Source of the DNA: Nitrosomonadaceae bacterium
GTDB lineage: Bacteria; Pseudomonadota; Gammaproteobacteria; Burkholderiales; Usitatibacteraceae
Assembly (NCBI GenBank): GCA_021300055.1
Contig: JAJTHU010000215.1
Location: 1 to 19,035, forward strand
Reading direction: 5' to 3'
Length of the DNA stretch: 19,035 bases
Shown here: positions 14,446 through 19,035 of the stretch, piece by piece
How positions within the stretch are numbered: position 1 is the first letter of the stretch
Layout of the letters: each line of letters begins with the position of its first letter
Notes under the pieces: model-generated
The model's input: the letters and a program-made list of their open reading frames with translations, nothing else
What the model was told of the DNA's origin: nothing
Databases searched by the model: none
Position numbers and translations under genes: made by a program

Positions 14446-15264
14446 ATGCACGCACTGTTGCACACTCACGAGACAGATCAACCCATTGCGTTTTTTAGTG
14501 GTGCTTACGGCAACTTGCCGGCGCTGCGCGCGTGCCTTGCCGACGCCGATGCGCAAGGCGCATCCTTAAAGGTTTTCTTGGGCGATGCAACCGGCTGCTG
14601 CGGTCACAGCGATGAGACGATCCAGATGCTACTCGAACAATGCCAAGTTCTGATTGCGGGCAATCTCGAAGAACAAGCCGCCATCGGTTCGCTTTCTTGT
14701 GGATGTGGCTACGGCGAGGGAGAAGACAATCGCTTGAGTTGCCAAGCACACGCCTACTCCCTTGAGTCGTTGGGCGAGGAGAGCCGCTTGCAAATCAGTC
14801 AGTGGCCGCAAAGCGGCGTGATCGCGACCCCTTTCGGACGCATCCTCCTGTGCCACGGTAGCCCAGACCAAAACAACGAATTTCTTTATGAGTCCCAGCT
14901 GGACGATGCACGACTGACGGCATGGTTAACCGAAAACGATTGCGCGGCAATGGCGTGTACGCACACCGGACTGCCATGGGTCAGGCAGTTGGCTGGGCAG
15001 CGCGTGGCGTTCAACGCAGGCGTGGTCGGAAAACCTGATCACGATGGGGATCCAGCCGTGCACTACGCGCTTCTGCGTTGGCAAGGCGGGAAACCAATCG
15101 TGACGCTTCAGCGTGTCGAATACGACCAGCGCGCGTGGGTTACACAGTTGCGCGCCGAAGGCATTGACGAGATCTTCCTCAGCCCACTCGAAACGGGTGT
15201 GTGGACGGTCGGCGTGGCCAGCCTCCCCGAGGTCGAACGCGGCCGCGCACCGCTAGCCGGGTAA
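14446..15264 (+). CDS. Degenerate, cysteine-rich metallophosphoesterase-like protein
   Basis: This 272-aa protein follows the calcineurin-like YfcE/MJ0936 phosphoesterase layout, but key ligands are lost. The usual D-x-H-G-N opening reads SGAYGNLPALRA (residues 18-29), so the first Asp and His are Gly and Tyr. GD survives as FLGDATG (44-50). The GNH(D/E) motif reads AGNLEEQ (71-77), losing the His. HGSP (137-140) is kept, while the final GHTH is CTHT (171-174). Ten cysteines occur, including C51-C52, C85-x-C87 and C99, many for this family. It lies 58 nt after the permease, same strand, and overlaps the convergent VOC gene by 12 nt. It may be a non-catalytic relative, possibly an arsenic-binding or regulatory partner; that role is inference. 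Confidence 0.75.
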   Translation: MHALLHTHETDQPIAFFSGAYGNLPALRACLADADAQGASLKVFLGDATGCCGHSDETIQMLLEQCQVLIAGNLEEQAAIGSLSCGCGYGEGEDNRLSCQAHAYSLESLGEESRLQISQWPQSGVIATPFGRILLCHGSPDQNNEFLYESQLDDARLTAWLTENDCAAMACTHTGLPWVRQLAGQRVAFNAGVVGKPDHDGDPAVHYALLRWQGGKPIVTLQRVEYDQRAWVTQLRAEGIDEIFLSPLETGVWTVGVASLPEVERGRAPLAG

Positions 15265-15636
15265 GCGTTCGCTTATCTCGATCAGGTTTTGATCCGGATC
15301 GCGCAAGTAAATAGAGCGAAGGCGCGAAACCGCGCCTGTACGCTCCACGGGCCCCTCGATGATCGGCACACCGAGGCTAGCAAGGTGAGCGATTACTTCG
15401 TCCAGCGGCCGGTCAGCGATGAAGCATAGATCGAGCGCACCGGGTGTGGGTAGTGCGGCTTTCGGCTCGAACTCGCGCCCCTTTTCGTGCAAGTTGATCT
15501 TTTGGCTGCCGAACTGGAATGCGATGCGGCCCGCACCGAATTGCTGCAGCGTCATGCCGAGTACCCGCGTGTAGAAGTCGATGCACGCCTCTCGGTGCGC
15601 AGTCTTGAGGACAAGATGGTCGATCGAATCGATCAT
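15253..15636 (-). CDS. VOC-family (glyoxalase/dioxygenase-fold) protein
   Basis: This 127-aa vicinal-oxygen-chelate protein of the small 'VOC virulence/YaeR-like' type contains SIDHLVLKTAHREACIDFYTRVLGM at the N-terminus and YLRDPDQNLIEISE at the C-terminus. His7 and the Glu in LIEISE are in positions used for metal in this fold, and KINLHEKG offers another His. The start is ATG 15636, which forms an ATGA overlap with the stop of the upstream VOC gene; the longer frame to 15663 adds nine residues that read into that gene. The substrate cannot be inferred. It ends 12 nt inside the convergent metallophosphoesterase-like gene. Confidence 0.85.
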   Translation of the reverse strand: MIDSIDHLVLKTAHREACIDFYTRVLGMTLQQFGAGRIAFQFGSQKINLHEKGREFEPKAALPTPGALDLCFIADRPLDEVIAHLASLGVPIIEGPVERTGAVSRLRSIYLRDPDQNLIEISERLPG

Positions 15637-16025
15637 GCAGCGGGCGCGGCTGGCGGCTCCCAAAGTTCAAGCTTGTTGCCGTCAGGGTCAACCACCCAGC
15701 CAAACTTACCAAACTCGGATTCTTCGACCTTTTCGTCAACTTGGCAGCCCTCTGCCCGAAGTGCGGCGATAACGCCGTGCAGATCTTCCACCCGGTAATT
15801 CACCATGAACGTGCTGGTGCTGGGGGCGAAGTAAGTCGTGTCCTGCTTAAACGGGCTCCAAACGGTCGCCGCATTGGGGTTGTCTCTGAGTTGCGGGTCG
15901 AGTCGAAACGCCGCGCCACCCCACTCCTCGACCGCAATGCCGAGGTGCCGCTTATACCAAGCGGCGAGCGCCGCCGGATCCGGTGACTTAAAGAAGATCC
16001 CGCCAATACCGACGACTCTTTTCAT
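15633..16025 (-). CDS. VOC-family protein (second of pair)
   Basis: This 130-aa protein has the glyoxalase/bleomycin-resistance fold: GIGGIFFKSPDPAALAAWYKRHLGI at the N-terminus and FGWVVDPDGNKLELWEP at the C-terminus. The usual N-terminal metal His is absent (GGIFF), so it may bind a ligand rather than catalyse. Shine-Dalgarno GAGGGG lies 6 nt before the ATG at 16023-16025. It is co-transcribed with the next VOC gene through an ATGA overlap. The short spacing to the arsenic/phosphorus set is convergent, so the association may be incidental. Substrate unknown. Confidence 0.85.
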   Translation of the reverse strand: MKRVVGIGGIFFKSPDPAALAAWYKRHLGIAVEEWGGAAFRLDPQLRDNPNAATVWSPFKQDTTYFAPSTSTFMVNYRVEDLHGVIAALRAEGCQVDEKVEESEFGKFGWVVDPDGNKLELWEPPAAPAA

Positions 16026-16238
16026 AGCTAACCCCTCGAAAAGTGCTTTGGAAACCTATTTTGCCCCACCCATCGCGGTGGCGGTGCGCGGTTCAGCGTG
16101 CCGTTAGGCTGCGTTTGGCGCCATCTTTTTGCGTTTTGTCCGCCCAAATCCACAAATGGTCGCCATTCGATTGTGACGATGTCGCGCCAATCCTAAAGTC
16201 ACTTCATCGCAACCACCCATCAATCCAAGGAAGACATC

Positions 16239-16409
16239 ATGAACACGATCAACAAAGACAACGCAGGCAGCATCGCTCTTCTCGCTGGCATGTTCCTCGC
16301 AATCGCGGCCGCAACGTTCAGCGCGACAAGCGCAACTGCCAAAGACACCAACCTAGCCCCAGTGACCAACGTCGAAACTATCGTTGTCACTGCAACGCAT
16401 CTGAAATAG
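16239..16409 (+). CDS. Small exported peptide with C-terminal TonB-box-like motif, copy 1
   Basis: This 56-aa gene is preceded by a good Shine-Dalgarno (AAGGA at 16227-16231, 7 nt before ATG). It begins MNTINKDNAGS, continues with about 20 hydrophobic/small residues (LLAGMFLAIAAATFSAT), has a possible signal-peptidase site at ATA-KD (residues 32-36), and ends VETIVVTATHLK. The ending fits the TonB-box consensus of outer-membrane receptors (for example DTLVVTA in BtuB), though there the box is N-terminal. Two paralogues follow at 17655 and 18148. If processed, a periplasmic peptide of about 22 residues would result; if not, a membrane-anchored TonB-box peptide. A strong terminator follows at 16530. 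That it is a gene is well supported; its role is unknown. Confidence 0.75.
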   Translation: MNTINKDNAGSIALLAGMFLAIAAATFSATSATAKDTNLAPVTNVETIVVTATHLK

Positions 16410-16529
16410 TCCTGCGGCATCGGCGCCAACAAAGCGCCAAGCCAACGATGGGTGCGATGCGTTACTCGCAATAACTAGCGACTCCTGATTTACCCCCAGC
16501 AGCACCGCGCTGTCCTCCTCCCGGCGCAA

Positions 16530-16566
16530 GCAAACGGCGAACCTTGGTTCGCCGTTTGCCTTTTTT
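16530..16566 (+). terminator. Intrinsic terminator downstream of peptide copy 1
   Basis: A 13-bp perfect stem GCAAACGGCGAAC / GTTCGCCGTTTGC (16530-16542 and 16547-16559), with loop CTTG, is followed by CTTTTTT. The stem core AAACGGCGAAC is shared with the terminator after copy 2. Confidence 0.9.
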
Positions 16567-16618
16567 GGTGCAGACTATTCGCCCATCAGCGGCATCGACG
16601 ATGCCATCGCGCGAACCT

Positions 16619-16624
16619 AGGAGG
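16619..16624 (+). promoter_or_regulatory. Consensus Shine-Dalgarno deciding a TTG start
   Basis: AGGAGG lies 4 nt upstream of the TTG at 16629. No in-frame ATG or GTG exists ahead of the signal peptide, so this site is the best support for a TTG start of the DUF1330-like gene. Confidence 0.6.
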
Positions 16625-16628
16625 CAAT

Positions 16629-17462
16629 TTGCGTTCAGACCAACATACAAATCGGAGCGTTGATGCTTCGCGGCCTCTGCTAGCCGCACTGAGCCTTGTG
16701 GCTGCATCTCTAACGCTCAGCATTGCGACCAGCGTTGGTGCGCAAAGTGTCGCCCCCGCGTCCGCCGCACCGGTCGTCCCGCCGACGCAAGCGGCGCCGA
16801 CGAGCGGCTACTTGCTCGTGCTGGGGCGAACCTTGGATCGCCCCAAGCTGATTCGCTACTCAATGACGCTGCCGCCGATTTATGCCGCCTCCGGGGGACG
16901 ATACATCGCAACAGGTCGTCCCGGTAGTGGCATTCGCTGCATTACAGGGTTATGCGAAAGCCGGAGCGCTGTGGTTGCCTACTGGGAGAGCCCCAGCGCG
17001 GTAAATGAGTTTTGGTGGGGAAGTGCATATCGACAAGCCGTGCCGCTACGCGATCGGGCGGGTGTGTTTACGGTCGTCGGCTTGCAGGGCCATCTGGTCT
17101 CGCAAACTGACGCACAGCCGTTTCCGGCACCGGGCGCATTGTTGGTTGCACTCACCAACGGCGACACTGGCCAAGCAGGTGCATCTGCCTGGCTCGCCGC
17201 GGCACAGGCCGCCGGTGGCCGATCACTCGTGCCATTTGAACGCGCCAGCGTATCGCCGCTGGAAGGCGATGCCCTGTTTGACCGCGCGCTGGTGCTGAGC
17301 TTTGCATCGACCGAACTACGCGACCGATTTGTCGAGAGCAGTGCCACCAAGGACTTCATTCGGGCGAGTACAGGCGGACCGAGCGTGTTCTTGCTAGCGC
17401 TCATCGCGATCGATGCGCCACCTGCCCCACCTGCGCAGAGCAGCACAACGCCGCGCCCCTAG
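16629..17462 (+). CDS. Exported protein with two DUF1330-like (dimeric alpha/beta barrel) modules
   Basis: This 277-aa protein starts with TTG behind AGGAGG. It has a signal peptide (LLAALSLVAASLTLSIATSVGAQS, about residues 17-40, cleavage near GAQS) and a Pro/Ala-rich spacer to about residue 57. Module 1 (about 60-150), YLLVLGRTLDRPKLIRY...VVAYWESPSAVNEFWWGSAYRQAVPLR, resembles DUF1330, in which a ferredoxin-like barrel ends in a 'pSxeaa..w..speYq...pLR' stretch. Module 2 (about 165-265) repeats the layout more weakly, ending ATKDFIRAS. The C-terminus is Pro/Ser/Thr-rich. Cys104 and Cys109 in GIRCITGLCES could form a disulfide. No DUF1330 enzyme activity is established. It lies between TonB-box peptide copies 1 and 2 on the same strand, after a terminator, so it has its own promoter. 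Confidence 0.75.
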   Translation: MRSDQHTNRSVDASRPLLAALSLVAASLTLSIATSVGAQSVAPASAAPVVPPTQAAPTSGYLLVLGRTLDRPKLIRYSMTLPPIYAASGGRYIATGRPGSGIRCITGLCESRSAVVAYWESPSAVNEFWWGSAYRQAVPLRDRAGVFTVVGLQGHLVSQTDAQPFPAPGALLVALTNGDTGQAGASAWLAAAQAAGGRSLVPFERASVSPLEGDALFDRALVLSFASTELRDRFVESSATKDFIRASTGGPSVFLLALIAIDAPPAPPAQSSTTPRP

Positions 17463-17654
17463 TTCGGCACCACCCAAGGTCAGCACACTCACATACTCGC
17501 GCCATTTCCACTTGCATTTGGCGCGAAAAATGCGCGTTCTACGTAGTGATTTCTTCGTTTCGTCGTCCATCGATTGAATGGCAGTGTTGCGGGGCATACA
17601 GTCACGCCATCAACACCGCAACGCCAATTCCACTAATCGACAAAGGATACGATC

Positions 17655-17828
17655 ATGAACCCAATCAACAAAGACAACACCGGCAGCCTCGTATTAATCG
17701 CAGGAATGTTTTTCGTTACCGCTGCAGCTCTGTTCAGCGCAGCCGACGTTACCGCCGCCCCCGCTAAAGTTGAAGCGCGCGTGGTTGCAGTCGACACCAT
17801 CACTGTCACTGCGACTCGCTTGAAGTAA
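17655..17828 (+). CDS. Small exported peptide with C-terminal TonB-box-like motif, copy 2
   Basis: This 57-aa gene has Shine-Dalgarno AAAGGA (17642-17647), 7 nt before ATG. It opens MNPINKDNTGS, then has a hydrophobic segment (LVLIAGMFFVTAAALFSA, about residues 12-29), a possible cleavage site VTA-AP (residues 32-35), and the ending VDTITVTATRLK. It matches copy 1 at INKDN, GS, AGMF, the AA/FSA end of the hydrophobic segment and the C-terminal motif. Many matched residues use different codons (AGMF is GCT GGC ATG TTC in copy 1 and GCA GGA ATG TTT here), implying selection on the protein. DTITVTA is also a TonB-box form known in FhuA. It is followed by an intrinsic terminator at 17923. Function unknown. 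Confidence 0.75.
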   Translation: MNPINKDNTGSLVLIAGMFFVTAAALFSAADVTAAPAKVEARVVAVDTITVTATRLK

Positions 17829-18147
17829 TCAGGTCAGCGGGCCAGCCATGTGGAATGGCGGTAGTCGATGGCATAAGCGCAAGCACTCTATCTAGCGCGT
17901 TACATCGAAACGGTGTGTGAACAAAACGGCGAACTCAGGTTCGCCGTTTTGCATTTGCGCGTCGCAATTGAGACAAAGCTGAAACATTTCTCATCCAGAG
18001 CCGACGAGCGGCAACGCACTTGTGCCTGAGCGGCATGATTGATTCACTTGCCTGTCACGTTGTCACCCCAACATATTGCCTGCATGCAAATCATTCTTGC
18101 CACAAGCGAGCCCGTGAGTTGCGGCACTTTAATTCTGGTGAACCCAA
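17829..18147. other. 319-nt stretch between peptide copies 2 and 3
   Basis: It contains the terminator at 17923-17950 and, in its last 190 nt, presumably the promoter of copy 3. I could not identify convincing -35/-10 boxes, a further peptide copy or an RNA gene here. Confidence 0.5.
17923..17950. terminator. Intrinsic terminator downstream of peptide copy 2
   Basis: A 12-bp perfect stem AAAACGGCGAAC / GTTCGCCGTTTT has loop TCAG. The A- and T-rich ends would allow it to work in both directions. The stem core is identical to that of the terminator after copy 1. Confidence 0.8.
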
Positions 18148-18174
18148 ATGAAATACCCGCAAATGAAATACCCA
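18145..18174 (+). repeat. 15-bp tandem duplication covering the start codon of copy 3
   Basis: CAAATGAAATACCC is repeated exactly, as two 15-nt units at 18145-18159 and 18160-18174 differing only in the last base. Both ATGs are in frame, giving MKYPQMKYPT. The Shine-Dalgarno-like GGTGAA (18137-18142) serves the first ATG. Confidence 0.85.
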
Positions 18175-18369
18175 ACAGACATCAACAAAGACAATTCCGG
18201 TTTCGTCAGCCTGATCGCAGCAAGCATGCTATTAATGCTGGCCGTCCTCTTCTCCGGCGGAGTCGCGCTGGCTAAGCAAGAGGCAGCGACAAATGCAGGC
18301 CCGCAACCGACGTTGGCCGCAACCGCAGTCAGCGATACGATTGTCGTAACGGCAACGCGGCTTCGCTAG
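18148..18369 (+). CDS. Small exported peptide with C-terminal TonB-box-like motif, copy 3
   Basis: This 73-aa protein is the longest copy. After a duplicated MKYPQ/MKYPT lead it has the shared INKDN at residues 12-16, then SGFVSLIAASMLLMLAVLF, a good signal-peptidase site at ALA-KQ (about residues 41-44), a longer linker, and the ending SDTIVVTATRLR. The TonB-box-like ending is kept with other codons again (V as GTA, T as ACG, L as CTT). It starts at 18148, supported by GGTGAA 5 nt upstream; 18163 is the alternative. No terminator follows: its TAG overlaps the stop of the convergent gene by 4 nt (CTAG). The N-terminal G-F-V-S-L-I before a hydrophobic run faintly recalls prepilins, but basic residues before Gly and Glu5 are missing. 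Confidence 0.75.
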   Translation: MKYPQMKYPTDINKDNSGFVSLIAASMLLMLAVLFSGGVALAKQEAATNAGPQPTLAATAVSDTIVVTATRLR

Positions 18370-19035
18370 CGCGGTACGAGTTGTTCAGCGCGGCGCTCGA
18401 TGTTGTCATTAAGTAACTGCGTGATGATGCGTGCGCGGTCTGCCGAACTCATCGCATTCCAAGACGTTGCCGGATCGCCATCGGCAGTCCCTGATGCGAT
18501 CGTTCGTGCAGCGGTGATGCCGCGTTCCCCGAGAATACGGCCCGTGGCGACATCAACGAGCAATAAATCAACAAACACGTAAGGCGCGACGAAGCCGCGC
18601 CCGGAAGCCGTGCGCTCGCCTTGGGCATTTACGGCATAGGTGTCCATCGACGCGTCAAGAAAGAAGCCAAGCCCTTCGAGTTTCGGCGTAGTGCTGACAT
18701 CGCCGCTCGCAAACGAGAAGTTCGCGTCTTCGCGTCGTTTCAAGATAAGCAAGATGCGATTAGCGCCTTGTTGACGCGCCGCGTCTACAATCGCCTCGGG
18801 CATCTTAATGGTCTGCCCGCTGCGCTCAAACAAACTAGACTGGCGATCAAAGAGCACTGGACTGCGCGCGTTCAACACCGCGAACTCCGCTTTCGACATC
18901 GCGCGGCGTAGCCCACGAATGCTGGCGTTCATCGCTTGTTGATCAAACATTGGGGTATCAATGACGATCGAATCGCGTTTGATCGGCTCCAAGTTTGTGC
19001 CGGTACTCGGCAGTTTGCTCACCACATGGAGACGA
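18366..19035 (-). CDS. Unrecognised protein, N-terminus outside window (partial)
   Basis: The frame is open to the right edge, so the start is probably beyond it; a GTG at 19023-19025 would give 219 aa but has no clear ribosome-binding site in view. The visible part is soluble-looking: SKLPSTGTNLEPIKRDSIVIDTP, a helical segment with IRGLRRAMSKAEFAVLNA, a Rossmann-like ANRILLILKRRED, then APYVFVDLLLVDVATGRILGERGI, which has the feel of outer-membrane-associated lipoprotein or FlgO/LpoB-like domains where a compound's capacity to vary in proteins 'VATGRIL' motif recurs. I do not recognise the family. It converges on peptide copy 3 with overlapping stops. Confidence 0.6.
   Translation of the reverse strand, partial: RLHVVSKLPSTGTNLEPIKRDSIVIDTPMFDQQAMNASIRGLRRAMSKAEFAVLNARSPVLFDRQSSLFERSGQTIKMPEAIVDAARQQGANRILLILKRREDANFSFASGDVSTTPKLEGLGFFLDASMDTYAVNAQGERTASGRGFVAPYVFVDLLLVDVATGRILGERGITAARTIASGTADGDPATSWNAMSSADRARIITQLLNDNIERRAEQLVPR

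Noticed and set aside
16220..16471. 83-codon minus-strand frame over peptide copy 1
   Set aside because: It mirrors copy 1 antisense; no ribosome-binding site and no equivalent frame conserved at copies 2 and 3.
17480..17530. Possible terminator after the DUF1330-like gene (GCGCCA / TGGCGC)
   Set aside because: Only a 6-bp stem with a 14-nt loop and no T-run on the plus strand; too weak to call.
16239..18369. Micropeptides as type IV prepilin-like proteins
   Set aside because: Gly before the hydrophobic run is present, but the basic residues before it and Glu at +5 are missing, and prepilins do not end in a TonB box.

Overview
The window looks like chromosomal DNA of a betaproteobacterium. 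The main pointers are the tightly overlapped block yqgE-ruvX-pyrR-pyrB-pyrC' with a metal-site-less dihydroorotase paralogue, the M3 oligopeptidase and the moderately high GC. I cannot place it more precisely from sequence alone. No tRNA, rRNA, CRISPR array, transposase or integrase was seen.

Positions 1-6970 are a minus-strand housekeeping block. Reading leftwards from 6968 it runs yqgE, ruvX/yqgF, pyrR, pyrB, pyrC', then prlC (M3 peptidase), xthA and the first 33 codons of a membrane-anchored protein. Most joins are ATGA, TAATG or 11-nt overlaps, so the pyr part is one translationally coupled unit. Diverging from it on the plus strand are a CPD photolyase (phrB, 7065-8537) and a KefB/YbaL-type cation/proton antiporter (8675-10399).

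Positions 10396-15264 are an arsenic locus. On the minus strand, arsR-arsI-arsC-aqpS are packed with overlapping ends behind one strong promoter whose -10 box lies in an inverted repeat (probable ArsR operator). The set covers sensing (ArsR), organoarsenical cleavage (ArsI), arsenate reduction (ArsC) and arsenite exit through an aquaporin (AqpS); no ArsB or Acr3 pump is present. Diverging on the plus strand are a PhnD-like binding protein, a PhnE-like permease with no ATPase gene beside it, and a cysteine-rich metallophosphoesterase-like protein that has lost several metal ligands. Two VOC/glyoxalase-fold genes (15253-16025, minus) converge on this set.

Positions 16026-19035 hold the least ordinary material: three small paralogous genes (56, 57 and 73 aa, at 16239, 17655 and 18148), two of them below usual gene-calling length. 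Each has an INKDN motif near the N-terminus, one hydrophobic export/anchor segment, and an extreme C-terminus reading (D/E)TI(V/T)VTAT(R/H)L(K/R). That is the TonB-box consensus normally found at the N-terminus of TonB-dependent receptors. The C-terminal residues are conserved despite synonymous codon changes. Copies 1 and 2 are followed by intrinsic terminators with the same stem core. An exported two-module DUF1330-like protein lies between copies 1 and 2, and an unrecognised partial gene converges on copy 3. This candidate family of exported TonB-box micropeptides is my lead finding; its function is inference.
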